From: Pyricularia pennisetigena
Taxonomy: Eukaryota > Ascomycota > Sordariomycetes > Magnaporthales > Pyriculariaceae
Direction of reading: 5' to 3'
Assembly (NCBI RefSeq): GCF_004337985.1
Contig: NC_043740.1
Coordinates: 248,001 to 312,000, forward strand
DNA: 64,000 nucleotides
Under the pieces are notes generated by a model that worked only from the letters and a program-made list of their open reading frames with translations, was not told the origin of the DNA and made no database searches. Both the position numbers and the translations under genes were made by a program. Position 1 is the stretch's first letter; each line of letters starts with the position of its first letter. Shown in pieces: positions 47,451-60,124 of the stretch.

Positions 47451-48727
47451 TAGTCTCAGTGCTCAGACTAGACCCCCCTGCTTCGCAGTGGGGACCAAGC
47501 GCTCCATGTACCTTTCAGCCGCATCGTTTTTCGACCAATTACATTGGCCGAAAAGATCGCGCTCGTTCTAGTCTAAGGACAATTTGTCGATTTTCCCCGA
47601 TCATGGCGGGTACTTGTACTGTTCTCGCACTGTGTATGCACTGCATACGTAATACCAACAGTATAACCACTGTATACAATTAAATATTCGAATAAATAAA
47701 TGAATGAAAATCGTAAAAATATAAGGTAACCTGCGCTGTAATGAATGAATTGTTTATATTTTTTGACGCAGGAGCCGTTGGTATACCTTTTTCAATTATA
47801 TCAATATTTAAATATTAAATATTTTTTTTTGATTTTTAATACATATTATTATATTTGGTTTATTGTTTTAAGCAATGATATTTTATACAGGTAAAGTATA
47901 CTTTTAGAAAACTGACTTTCAAACTAGCTTGGCGGTGGAAAGTGCATGCGATTACCGCTTAAGATAAATATTATATTAATATTTTTTATTTAATAAATAT
48001 CTTCTTAAACAATTTAATAGTTCGCGCAATTGTGGATACATTTGGAAAAAAAACTCTAATATAGCATGAATAACATATTATTATATATAAATGTTATTTA
48101 GCGTTTTTTTTTACCATTTGTATTTTATTAAATAATATGAAAAATATAAAAACAATATAGTTTTACCAATTCTTTTAACAAACAAATTGGAAAAACCGAT
48201 ATTACTATGCGGACTTAACGTGGACGTTTGTATATATACCTTATCCAATCCCTGAAACTTTGGTTTTATTATCGCCAAAATTGGCAAAAATTTAAAAGCG
48301 TTTCGATTATAAATTTGATACAAAATTGTATATACCTTACCTATCCACTTATTTAACGGCTTTGATAATCAGGTATATATACCGGAATTGGGTATACAGG
48401 TATTTATATGTATACTATCCCGCACCCATAAAATGTTTGAAATTAAACTAACAAATAAAAATACCATAAAATAAATTCGAAAATCGAAATGAAATCGAAA
48501 AAATAGTACCGCCATAAGCGGATTAAGGGCAGGGCCTAGCAAATTCGCCCATTTATACATATAAAATATACGTTAAATCGTTGTTAATAGCGGTACTAAA
48601 TGCTATCTTCAACGTACGAACCGCTTATTTTTACGATTTTTATTTATTTTTTTATAACGGCGTGTTGGTCGCCGAATTGACGAAAATACCGCCATGAGCG
48701 GCGAAAATCGACAAGTTGTCCTCAGAC

Positions 48728-49735
48728 TAGTCTCAGTGCTCAGACTAGACCCCCCTGCTTCGCAGTGGGGACCGAACGCTCCATATACCTTTTAGCCACA
48801 TGGCTTTTCGACCAATTACATAAGCCGAAAAGATCGCGCTCGTTCTAATTTGAGGACATTTTGTCGCATTTCGCCATTTATGGCGGTACGCCAGTATTAT
48901 TAACAATAATTTGTCGCATTTCGCCATTTATGGCGGTACGCCAATATTACCAACAACAATTTGTCGCATTTCGCCGTTTATAGCGGTATTATTAACGATA
49001 ATTTGTCGCATTTCGCCGTTAATAGCGGGTATATATATTGTATACGCATTATAATAGTAAAATAAATGGTGTAGCCACGGTATACAATTAAATATTCGAA
49101 TATAAAATTAAGAAAAAATCGTAAAAATGTGAACTTACCTGCGTTAAACTAATTGGATTTTGGCAATCCGTTTACTGAAAACCGCGTTTCTTTATCCAAT
49201 CTGTTTGGAAAGATATTAAAATATTAACTAAGATTTGTAATTTTTTATTATATTTAATTATTAGTTTAGATTATGCAGTATATGATCAGTTTAAATTCAG
49301 ATAATAATATTCACTATTTAGCGGATTGAGAATTACAAAATGCATGCAGTCGTGGTTTAACCCAGAGCTTTCATCCGTATTTTTATATTAATTATTAATT
49401 TATTCAAAAGCTGAATAAACTACGCAAATAATGGTAGAATTAAAAGAACTTCTAATTTATCCGTTCTTTTCAAAATCTGTATTAGAATGCTATTTAACCA
49501 TATTTTTGGGAATTTTATTTAATTAAATAAAACATAGAATAGACAAATGGCAAAAATTTAATATTTTTCATATAGAAAAGAAATATAAGTGGGTATTATA
49601 AATTAAATTCCACGCTGACCTTTATTTATATATTTCATGCAATCCCTGAAATTTTGGTTTTATTTATATTAAAATTGGTAAAAATGTGAAAAGGTTTCGA
49701 TTGTAAATTATACATAAAATTATACACACCTTACC
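48728..49735 (+). mobile_element. M7, B-end half
   Basis: It starts TAGTCTCAGTGCTCAGACT after TCCTCAGAC (48719-48727) and runs to the Gypsy insertion. Its interior resumes at 60320 with TATCCGTTTATTTAACGG. The subterminal block contains the tandem array at 48862-49030. Confidence 0.75.
48862..49030. repeat. Subterminal tandem repeat of M7, four units
   Basis: TTGTCGCATTTCGCC followed by a GGCGGTA or AGCGGTA end recurs four times at about 40-55-base spacing. Other M copies have one to three units (for example 12900-12958 and 58237-58304). Each unit contains the inverted pair CGCC...GGCG. Repeated subterminal motifs of this kind are typical transposase-binding sites in DNA transposons. Confidence 0.75.
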
Positions 49736-49925
49736 TGTTATAGGGTAAGCCAACGGCCTAGGGACCGTTAAATATCCTTCTTGGTATTATTACTAACGCT
49801 GGGGGGAAGAAGGAAGGAAAAGGTATGTGTCCGGGTCGTGGTAATATCCTTCCCTTTATTTATTATCCTCAACCCGCTTTTATATTTTATTACGTAATAC
49901 GTGCTTTAGGCACGAATCCATAATA
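49736..49925 (-). repeat. Gypsy copy 2, 3' LTR
   Basis: It runs from TGTTATAGGGTAAGCC to GAATCCATAATA, 190 bp. It differs from the 60125 LTR mainly by transitions (for example AGGG against AAAA near the start). Confidence 0.9.
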
Positions 49926-50029
49926 TAACCCGTATTCGCCCGTTTTCTATCAGGTATAGTCCCCATTTGGAGGTATAACGATAATTTAACGGGCGCGTAC
50001 CCTATTATAACTTACCCGTTTATTGTTTT

Positions 50030-50400
50030 GGACGGTATAAATCCGTAATCGGGTTTTACCCGTTTGTTTTCGGCCGCGGTTATATCGCGGGTTTTTTATC
50101 CTCCTTTCCGTTTGCGGGCGGTTATTATAAGTTACCTTTTTTTATTTTAGGTAATATAGGTCTGTAACCGAATTTTGCCCTCCCGCCTTCGGCTGCGATT
50201 ATATTATAGTTTTTTATCGTATTTATCGTTTGCGGGTGGTTATCGCGGTTTACTTTCCTTTCACCTTAGGCGGTATAAGGCCGTAATCGGGTTTTACCTT
50301 CCTATTTTTGGTTTTAATAATGTCGTGGTTTTTTTATCGTACCTACCGTTTGCGGGTGGTTATCGCGGTTTACCTTCCTTTTATTTCGGGCGGTGTAAGT
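50030..50400. repeat. 120-bp tandem repeat, Gypsy copy 2 (three units plus a partial)
   Basis: Units start at about 50030, 50150, 50270 and 50390 with GRCGGTRTAA-like sequence. The same repeat in copy 1 has two units plus a partial, so the array changed length between copies. Confidence 0.8.
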
Positions 50401-50879
50401 TTATCTATTTATTAGTACAATTTTTTTTCCCGTGGTGGTTGCGGTTTTTATTTTTTCGTATTTTTCCCGCGTTATCGTCCTGGCCCCTTTTACTTTCCAA
50501 TTCTTTTTCGACCCGAATTTGTTTTGTGCTTTTATTTTTTTTCGTCCCCGTTTCCTCCTTTTTTTACCATTTTATTGATTTTTCCCCGTTTTTTTATCGC
50601 CCCGTTTTTTATTCGTATTCCCGTTTTTTATTCGTATTACCTTTATTTCGTCCATTTTCGTTTCCTATTTGTTCCTATTTATTATTTGTCTCGTTATTTA
50701 TCGTTACCAGTTCGCCGTCACTATACTCCGGGCTTTTATTTCCTTAATCGCGTCGCAAATAGCGTTTGTATAAATTGATACCGGTAATGGAAATGGCCGG
50801 TTTCCCCACCGTGGTGGTTCATTATTTTCGTCGCATAACGATAATAATCGTTTATTTATAAATTATATCAATTAAATAT

Positions 50880-51320
50880 TGATTGGGTAATATCGTTAAT
50901 TTATATTCGCAACGTTTTCGTCGCGGTATCGGTGCCGTAAAATTCCAAAGTAATTCAAATAACGACGAACATACTGTTCCGGAAAATATATTTATTTTTT
51001 GCGTTTTTTGCGTAAAAACGTCCAAAATAAATGGGGTTTGGGAATATGGCCTTACCCCCGACGGTATTGGTTACCAGCGATATTACGATATTAAAAAATC
51101 GCAGTATTATTATAACGAAGCCGCTTACGTTTTTAACCCTGTTTTTCGCCGCCGTTTACGAGAATTAAAAACTATAATTTACAATAATTATTATATCGTC
51201 CAATCTTTAATTAAAAGCACTATCGTGGATGGTGAAAAGATTTTTAATAAAAATACCGTGCTGTTTCGAAATCTTTTTACCGCGTATATTAATTGGGTCC
51301 GCGGTTACCAGGACGTATAA
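50880..51320 (+). CDS. Antisense ORF of the Gypsy element, 145 codons intact
   Basis: This plus-strand frame runs against gag-pol and is uninterrupted for 145 codons to TAA 51318-51320. It shows KTSKINGVWEYGLTPDGIGY, AAYVFNPVFRRRLRELK, KSTIVDGEKIF and FTAYINWVRGYQD. Copy 1 (7530-7930) preserves the same frame apart from two C-to-T stops, and substitutions mostly change single residues. An open frame this long is unusual in this RIP-degraded window. It begins with a non-ATG codon, so the true start is lost or further upstream. Not recognised; no signal or membrane segment is evident. LTR-B inserted 17 bases downstream. Confidence 0.5.
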
Positions 51321-51337
51321 AATAAAATGGCCAATTC

Positions 51338-51976
51338 TGTGAGGAGGTTATGAGATAGAATAAGCTTAATCTTGAACGCGGGGAAAAGTGGATCACGTAT
51401 AAGGCTGATGGAACGTTAAAATGGCAGATAACCGTCTGCTAGCGGGTAATAGAGATAATATATTGTTGCACAATCGATTCGTTGAATCATTGAATCGATG
51501 AAGGTTATGAAGGTGATAAATCTAAGGCTGAGTTATGAATTACGTGTTCGAATCCGTAGGTGCAGATCTTCGATCCGGATGTCCGCAATGCGGGGTCACG
51601 TCACATGATTTGGCCTTATTCATGTGACTGACCTGCCGACCTATTGAGCCCAACCGCCTATTGTGCTTATGCATGCACAGAAAATCTGCGACCACAACGG
51701 GATTCGAACCCACGCACTTCAACGTATATATGATATAGATTATGGTACGTGCATTATACCACTAAGCTAGATTAAATATGACGTATTTGTTTTGTTGTTG
51801 AAACTATGAACAAAGACGTGATATATAAAGCTTTGTGTGTATAAACGCGTATACGTTTTATTTGTTATTTATTTATTTATTCGATGCAGCGTGACTAATA
51901 AAATTAGCCCGTGCTAGCCGTTATAAGATAATGCAGGGTAGCTCATATAATGAGCCCTGCGCTAGCCATGTTCACA
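51338..51976 (+). mobile_element. Solo LTR, family B (639 bp)
   Basis: It runs from TGTGAGGAGGTTATG to CTAGCCATGTTCACA with a perfect TSD AATTC (51333-51337 and 51977-51981). The empty site CCAATTCCGGGG is preserved in Gypsy copy 1 at about 7951. This is the best-preserved LTR-B, with intact TGTGA/TCACA ends. Confidence 0.93.
51686..51769 (-). repeat. tRNA-like segment inside LTR-B, best copy
   Basis: The minus strand has TAGCTTAGTGGTATAATGC (A-box type), ACGTA and TACGT flanking an intron-like loop, and GGGTTCGAATCCCG (B box), ending GTGGTCGCA. The B box is canonical, yet no 5' acceptor strand pairs with TGTGGTC. Similar in the other two LTR-B copies. Confidence 0.6.
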
Positions 51977-51981
51977 AATTC

Positions 51982-52700
51982 CGGGGCCGCGACGATTTTC
52001 ACCAAAACTATCATTTTTGCTGCGATATTTAATTTTTTTTTGGTAGCGGCGGTAATTATAACCGTTAATTGGTATAAATTTTCGCCTACGGCTTTATTTA
52101 TTTGGAGGTCCGTTTCGCTCCTTTAATATATAATTGTTTACTAACGTTTTCAATTTCCAAATCTTTTAAAAACGCAATACGTCGCGTTATAAAGAAAACT
52201 TGCAGGAAACGCGCCGAAATAATAATGTTTTCGCTATTTTAACCGCTGTTTTAACCCCTTTCCCCGCTATTCTTATACACCAATTTTATCCCGCGTATTC
52301 CCCGCGCCTTTTCGCTTTTACCACCATCCCGTTTCGTCGTCGTTTCGAAATTCTCTTTTCGTATTACCTAATTACCCCCCGTTTTGTTCGTGCCCCGACC
52401 CGGTATTTATTTAATTCCTCGCGCCCCCGCGTTTTTATTTTATCGCGTTTCCGTATTTTTAAATGTGGTGTAAAGAAAAGCTCGTCGTTTGGGAGGTCCC
52501 GTTATAAGTTTTTTAAATCAAAGATATTATACGTCGTCGTACCGCCCCATTTCGGGAGGTTAACCAATTCGTTAAATAATGGGAGTTTCCGATTTCCAAA
52601 AATAACGCGGAAAATAATAAAATAAAGGAAAAAAACGTTAAAATGGGGGAAAGAAATAAGGAAAAAGGAAATTTAAATGGTAAATCGGAAGCATCTAATT
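51982..52700. other. Gypsy copy 2, region between antisense ORF and pol
   Basis: It aligns with 7950-8720 of copy 1. The plus-strand frame of 141 codons at 52200-52625 is partly shared with copy 1 in its distal section (around PISKNNAENNKIK), but the reading frames before that differ. Strand of coding unresolved. Confidence 0.35.
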
Positions 52701-55195
52701 TGGTTTTCGATTAATATTTGATCGCCGCGCAAAATTGTCGTTTCGCATTATATAAATTAATTTAATTTAAAAATTGGGTGGGTGGGATGCGGTTACGCCG
52801 CCCCGGGGATAAACGTGGTTTATATGGTCGTCGGTTTATTTTTGCTGTTTTTCGCCCCGGGAAAAAATTTAATTTTACGTATTTCTTTTACCGTATATTT
52901 GGTTAAATTAATATTTATTTTGGGTTTACCGCGTCGCTTTTTTACCGGGGAACTGTCGACCTTTTTATTAATTATAATAGGTTTATAATCCGGTTAAATA
53001 TTTAATTGCTAACGTCGCTGCGATATTGGGTTATTATTCGTTTGGGCCAGCCCCCATTTTATTTCGAATTCGTTTAATACCCGTATATTTTCCACCGTTA
53101 CCAAATTCTCCTACGTGGGTTCGTCGTACCTTTTCCATTTCACTAAAATTTTACGTTTGCGCCTTTTTCCCATTACGTTTTTCGCGACCAGGATTTCCTT
53201 TACTACCCATTTTTCCGCGGTTTCGTTATTTAAATTTAACAGGATTAATAACGGGCCGGGTTTAATATCGGTACGAATTTGGGACGGTAATGGGTTATCC
53301 GCGGCTTTTTCGATTAATTCCCCGTAACATATAGGGTGTATTCCTTTCGGGACGTTTAAAGTAACCGTTAATAATGTAAAAACTGTTACAATTATATATT
53401 TATTCGTTTAAAATTAAATTCTTTATTCGGGCGGTTAGTTTTAACGTTTCGTAGGTTTAAGAAAATTTTATTCCTTATTTTGAAACGGTCCGCCGGTTTC
53501 CGTATTCTTTTAGTGTTTTTTTGGCGTTATTGTGTATAAATTATAGCGGTATGGGCCACGTTTATAGCGCTTTTGAAATATTATAAAAACAAATTCGCGC
53601 GGTTTTTGGGCGTGGAACCCGGTTTTCCATTTATTTATATTACTGGGACCGCGTTTATTTCGTATTTTAATAATAACCTATTGGGATTAATTCCGGTGGT
53701 CGACGAATTTTTATCATTTAGCGTTAAGTAAGCGGCGGGTAAATATCCGGGCCAACTTATTTAATCGAATATTATAAAAGTTTTCAGGTAATGCTGCATT
53801 TTTTTAATTAATCCGTTCCGTACCACTATCCGTTTTTTCAAGTGGTAAAACGTCGATAATATTTGTAAAATTCCTATTTGTCGGCACAATTCCGACCAAA
53901 AACCCCCTACCTAATCCGACCCCCGGTCCGATATAATCGCGTTAAGGAAGCCCTTAAATCGCCATTAAATAAAAATAAATTTTGCGGCGCAAGTTTTGGC
54001 CTTTATCGAATTTATCGCTTTGAATTGGATATATTTGGAAAATTTTTAATTATAATTCTTATATAACGCGGTATATCCGTATCGTTACCTGGGGGGTCCG
54101 TTATAAAAGCGATGGAAATTTGTTTCCAAAACCTATCCGGTATTGGTAAAAGTTATAATAGTTTTTATTTGCCTCGTTTCGATGGCTTTATCCTGCGGTA
54201 AATGTCGCAATTGCGTACTAATCGTCGGATATATTCGGCTATCCCGTCCCAATAATAGTTCCGGGCCAGGATTGTAAATACATTATCCTTACCGCAATAA
54301 CCAATTATTGGGGATTCGTAAATCCGTTACAAAATTGCCGTGGTTAGGGGTTCCCAATTGGGTAATTAGAAACGGATTTTATATGTTAATAATATGGGTT
54401 GCTAACAGGGGTTTAGGCATTAGCCTAGGTGCGGCGTGGTGCTAGTTGCGTTGTAAAAGCCTGTAGTTACAGGGCTTAAATGCACTAATTTCATTAAAGT
54501 GGTTCACTAATTTTGGGATTAATAAATTTGATTCATTGGTGGGGGAGACTTTGCTTTGTCTTCCTTACATACTCTCCGACATCGAAATTGGGGTCTGCAC
54601 CCCGTAAAGAGTTCTGGTGCCGCACACGATTTTCTGAAAAATTATTTTGTATGCGTTGTTGAAAAAACACCCTTATTTCCATACAAACCATTTCTGGGTT
54701 CGCACTGATTTGCTAATTTGGTGAAACTTTCAACCCGGTACAGGGTAGCTAACTCGTAAGTGCAGGGTGGGTATTAAACCCGGTACAGGGTGAAACCCCA
54801 CTCGCTAACTTTGAATCGCAATTCCTGCAACACACAAAATATAATAGAAAATCCGACAGCCCCAACATCCCCACTTCGGCACTATTTATTGTGGCTTATA
54901 TACAAATAAAAGTGGACCCATTACATGCTAAATATCACATATAATTAACATTATATAATAGCGTACCGGAGGCGTTTATTAAATAATCTGTTATTTATAT
55001 TCTCGTTTCGGCCTCGGGTGGGAATTGTTTTATATCCTGTTAAACCGCGTTACGTTTATAAACGTATACTGGGTTTTTTTCCATTATTTCGTTCCCAAAT
55101 CCTGTTATATAAAATTGCTGGAAAACAAATATTTTTTCCGGGACCGCCGGCAATATATTTTGTGGTAATATTTAAAAAATACCGATTATAGTTAT
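52701..55195 (-). pseudogene. Gypsy copy 2 integrase and chromodomain region (split)
   Basis: This is the minus-strand counterpart of 8721-11128. The chromodomain-like part lies at about 53030-53330 and integrase upstream. LTR-D (54384-54950) interrupts it at a different place from the LTR-D in copy 1. Decay is similar to that in copy 1. Confidence 0.68.
54384..54950 (+). mobile_element. Solo LTR, family D (567 bp)
   Basis: It runs from TGTTAATAATATGGG to ATATAATTAACA with a perfect TSD TTATA (54379-54383 and 54951-54955). The empty site is seen in copy 1 near 10875-10890. Confidence 0.93.
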
Positions 55196-57170
55196 ACCGG
55201 GTATTAGGCGTAATATTATCTTTTTCCTTTTTTCGTTAGTTTTTTCTTGCTCCCGTTTTGATAACGCGTCGGGGATTATCGCGTATTTTTTTAGTCGGTA
55301 TTTTAAAATATACTTAAATTTGAATAGGATTTTAACCCACCGTATTTATCGTTCCGATACCACCCTCGGTTTCGTAAAATATTCGAACGTTTTATGGTCC
55401 GTAAAAATCGTAAAGGGAAAACGGATATTATACAATTCCGTTTCCCATATTTGGAAACAATGGACGACCGCCAGCAATCTTTCATCGTAAATAATATAAT
55501 TGCGTTAAACCCTTGTTAATTTAACGGAATAAAATACTACCGGTTTTTATAACCCGTTTTTCCTTTTTTATATTAATGCCCCCCCGATGGTTACGCCGGA
55601 ATAATCCGTTTCTATTTTCGTTTCCGTTTCGTCGTTTTATTGGGCCAATACCGGCGCCTGTAAAAATATTTATTTAAATATTTTAAAAGTAACGTCCTTT
55701 TTTGGTGTCCATTTCAACGGTATTCCTTTTTTAGTAAGCCGAAATAGGGGCGCCGTTAAACCCGAATACCCGTTTATAAAATCCCGGTAAAAATAGGCGA
55801 ATCCTATAAAACCGCGCAATTTTCATTATTTCGTCGGTGTTTCCTAATCCCGTATCGCGCGTAATTTTTCCGGATCGGTTTCCACGTTTATATTAGCGTA
55901 TATAATAAGCCCAAGTTATTTAACGGAAATAATTGCGAACGCGTTTTTATCGAAATCCAAATTTAAGCCCGTTTTTGTTAATTTTCCCAGAATATAGGTA
56001 ATTTGCCGCCAATAATCCGTTTAAAAACCGGACGTATAAATTAAAATACTGTCCAAATATATAAATATATAATCGTCCAATATATTCCCGAGGACGACGT
56101 TAATATATCGCTGGAATATGGCCGGGGCGCCCGCTAATCCGAACGGGTATATTAGCCACTCGAATAATCCGAATTATGTGCGAAAAATTGTAAAATATTT
56201 ATTTTTTTCGACCACGCTTAATTTACAGAAAATTGCGCGCACGTTTATAATGATAAATTATTTTAATCCAGATAGGGAGCGGAATCTTTTTTTAATTAAT
56301 AATTAAAAATACCAGTCCTATATTATGATAGCGTTTAATATTTTATAATTGACGTATAAACGCCATTTTCCAAAAGTTTTCCGAATTATTAGGACCGGGA
56401 CCGCGGTTAACGACCCGTTTGTTCGGATTTATCTTTTATCTATTATATCGATTATTTATCGCCGCAATTCCAGTAATTAATTGCGCGGTATATAATATAA
56501 CCGCCCCTACAATAATAGCGGGGATTTACCGTTATTGTTTTTCTGGATCCGGATATAATAATCCAATTCGCCCTTATGCGGGGGTAAAACCGAAATTTTA
56601 CCGTCGTTGAATAAGTTTTCGAAACCTTTTAATTTTGCGGGTAACGTCGCCGGGGGCCCTGCGTCGTTTTTATTTACCGCCGATAAAATTAGGACCCGGA
56701 TTATATTTCGTAATAAATAAAAGCGAATTCCATTTATTTGTTCGTATTTTTTTTTGTTTTTCGGGCCGTTGCCAGGAATATATTACTTATAATTTACAGT
56801 AAATTTCCTGTTTTTCGGACGCAGGGATAGTTCCTGTACGAATAATTTTTTAACGGACCCTATTTTTAATTTTCCCTAATTTGGGTTAAATACCATTTTT
56901 GGTGGGTTGTTTAAAAAAATCCCAAAAATAAATTTTACGTTAATCCCGGGATTATATAAAAGGATATCGGCGCAAATTAACCGTCGATATCCACGTTACA
57001 ATTACCTATTTCCCGTATATCGGTTCGTATTCGTCCCGCTACCGTGCCCAACCGGCGGATTTATAGTAAAAAAATCTTCATTATTTCTAATTTTTCGGTA
57101 TAATTTCTATTTATTACCGCGTAATATTCGCACCCTAAATCCATTTATGCAATAACAAATTTCGTTAAAT
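55196..57170 (-). pseudogene. Gypsy copy 2 reverse transcriptase and RNase H
   Basis: The minus strand carries the RNase H section (55303-55485: SIVSKYGKRNCIISVFPL) and reverse transcriptase upstream, in the same order as 13646-15130. Copy 2 has no insertion here, so it shows the uninterrupted junction between RNase H and integrase that LTR-B breaks in copy 1. Stops are frequent. Confidence 0.7.
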
Positions 57171-60107
57171 TAGTTAAAACCGGGATAAAAAATCGTCGCC
57201 TATTTATTACAATTAATATTTTTTAACTGTTTTTTCCGATTTATATTTACTAGCGTATTATAAGATAATCGGGGCCCGTCGCGTCGGTTTTTTTTGGGTT
57301 AAAATTATGGCCCAAAATTGATTTTTTTCCTTTTTCGGGGTCGATTAACGCTGGGCGTATAACCGGTGCGAACTGATAATTTTGGGCGTAATAGGAAGCG
57401 GACCCGCAACAGAGGTAAGCCCCTGTTTTACGGCGTCGCTGGAATTTTTGAACGGATATTTATAAAACCCGATCTTTTTTTTTATTTCCATCCAATCGGC
57501 GCCTTTTTCGTTTTTTATTAGCGTTGTAACGGTTTCGGCCAACCCCTATCGTTAATATATTTCTTATTATTATATTTTTTAAACTTATTTATAAGAAATT
57601 TGGAAAAAAAAGCGTTCCGTATTTGGTTAAAACGTTTATCCAAATCGATAATTTTTAAATTCTGGGCGATATAACGGTATATGGCGATAAATCCGTGGTA
57701 AAAATCGGACACGATACCCGTTTTTACCGACGCCTTTTTTATCCGGTTAACGACCCCGAAACGCAAATAATTAACCTGTATTTTGTTTAATTATTTAAAA
57801 CCCCCGGCCGCAGTAAGGAAGCGTTCGAATTTGGTAAAGAAATGTGCGAATAATTCGCCGTATCGTATTCTGAATACCTTTAATTTGGCGAAAATTTGGG
57901 TTTTTTTTATAAAAATCGTCGTACGTACGTCCCAATATTCGAGGAAATTTTCGTGGTTATATCCCTTTCCCGTACCCTTTACCTCGTAAAAAAAACGGAC
58001 CATATTTTATATTATTATAACAAAATTAAATTATACGTATTCGGATTAATCGCGCAGGTTTCCGACAAATTCCGAATCGCGTATTAATTTATACGAAATG
58101 GTAGTCTCAGTGCTTAGACTAGACCCCCCTGCTTCGCAGTGGGGACCGAGCGCTCCATGTACCTTTCAGCCACATGGCTTTTCGACCAATTACATTGGCC
58201 GAAAAGATCGCGCTCGTTCTAGTCTGAGGACATCTTGTCGCATTTCGCCGTTCATGGCGGTACCACCAGCGATAATTTGTCGCATTTCGCCGTTTATAGC
58301 GGCTATATACAAAATATTCGCATTATAATGGCAAAAGAAAATAATGTACCCATAAAATGCAATTAAATATTCGAATAAAACAATAAATAAAAGTTATAAA
58401 AATATAAAGTATTTTGCATTAAATTTATTGGATTTTGTTGACTAATTGAATGCCGGCCACGTCTTTATAGCCACTGTATTTGGAAAGATATTAAAATATT
58501 AAGTAAAATTTGTAATTTTTTATTATATTTAATTCTTATTTTAAATCATGGTATGCAATGTCAGCTTTAGTTTGACTTACAGTTTTTATAGCTTAGTAGA
58601 CCTAACACTGCAAAGTGCATGCAATTATCGATTGAAACAAAAGTTTTATTAATATTTTCATATAAATTAACAATTTATTAAAAAATTAAATAATTTACGC
58701 AAATATTGGTAAAATGAAAATATTCTTACTTGATACATTGTTTGATCAGTTTGTTAATCAATTTTATATAAGTTCTTTTTTTATAAATTTTATTTAATTA
58801 AATAAAGCAAAAAATATAAAAAGGATACAAATTTAGCATTTTTTGGTATAAAAAAATAAAAAGGGCCGGTATTGTAAATCGGGCTTTACGTTGACGTTAA
58901 TTTCTATATATAATCCACTTTTTCAAACTTTGGTCTTATTAATGTTAAAATTGGTAAAAATGTAAAAGCATTTCGATTGTAAAATATATATAAAAATGGA
59001 TATACTTTACCTATCCGCATATTTAACGGCTTATATAATTAGATTTACGTACAAAGGTGAGGTATTATATTGAATATATATATACCACCCCCCACGTGCA
59101 AAAACCACAACATTCGGCTGCAAAACAAAAATAATATAAAATTAATTAAATAAAGCAAAAAAATTGTCAAAATACACATTTAGCATTTCTTTTTATCAAA
59201 CAGTTTTTAAAGCGGATATTATAGTAGGACAGGGTTTGCACGTTTGATTATATACGTACTCGAATCTCTGAAATTTTGGTGTTATTATCGTCAAAATTGG
59301 TAAAAATATAAACGAGTTTCGATTATAAATTATATATAAAAAAGTATATACTTTGCCTATCCGCTTATTTAACTGCTTATATAATCTGGTATATGCACAA
59401 AAATTTAATATAATAGCATATAAATATATAAGACCCTCCACGTGCAAAAGTTATAAAATTTGGTCAAAAATTAAAAGTAATATTAAAAGAAATCGAAAAT
59501 CGAAAAAAAATCGAAAAAACAGTACCGCCATGAACGGATTAAGGGCAGGTGGTATCCAATTCGGCCATTATAACAGATAAAAAAATAAATCGAATCGCTG
59601 CTAATAGCGGTATTAAACCCTATTTTCAACGATATTTTATTTTTTCAATATTATGCATGGTTGTGGAATAATAAAGGAGTTTCGGTTAGAAAAAGGCCAA
59701 AAATACCGCCATGAACGGCGAAAATCGACAAGTTGTCCTCAGACCTGAACCAAAGCGTTCTTTGGATGGACCCACAAGTACATTGCAAAACCGCAATTGA
59801 GCCACGAAGTGGAGCGAAGTGGATCAATTGTGGAGCTCTGGGCTTCAGGGATGAGCCCTGAGACTAACGAAATGGTTTGTTTCTAAATTGTAAACGCAAT
59901 CGGTGCGCCGTCGTACGGTGGAGGGTTACGTAAAAACCTTTTTTTTTTAAATCGTTATTCTTGCGCGATCGCGCCTGCGTTGAAGGAATATAATTGCATT
60001 TAAACGATATGTTTTTCCAATATCGCGATATTCGCGATTAGATTTTGGTAGAAATCGTGGGTTTCCCCTCCCGGGCCTGGTTTTGGGTTAATTATTATCG
60101 TATTTAA
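57171..60107 (-). pseudogene. Gypsy copy 2 gag, split by M5
   Basis: It is equivalent to 15700-16774. The gag start codon, intact in copy 1, reads ATA here (minus strand near 60096), a G-to-A change. Protein-like runs include KIGFYKYPFKNSSDAVK (about 57435-57485). M5 (58102-59876) lies in the middle of gag. Inactive. Confidence 0.65.
58102..59876 (+). mobile_element. M5, complete non-coding M copy (1775 bp)
   Basis: B end TAGTCTCAGTGCTTAGACT at the left, A end GATGAGCCCTGAGACTA at the right, TSD ACGAAATGG perfect (58093-58101 and 59877-59885). Close to its A end it shares about 250 bases with M3 (TTGTGGAATAATAAAGGAGT, then AAAAGGCCAAAAATACCGCC), supporting descent from an M3-like parent. No common open frame. 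Confidence 0.93.
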
Positions 60108-60124
60108 ATTTAAACGTTAGTAAA

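Noticed and set aside
50175..50747. Hydrophobic 190-codon membrane protein on the plus strand
   Set aside because: It overlaps the 120-bp repeats and is the complement of a Lys-rich minus-strand frame. Phe/Leu/Ser richness is what the complement of AAA/GAA-rich coding sequence gives.
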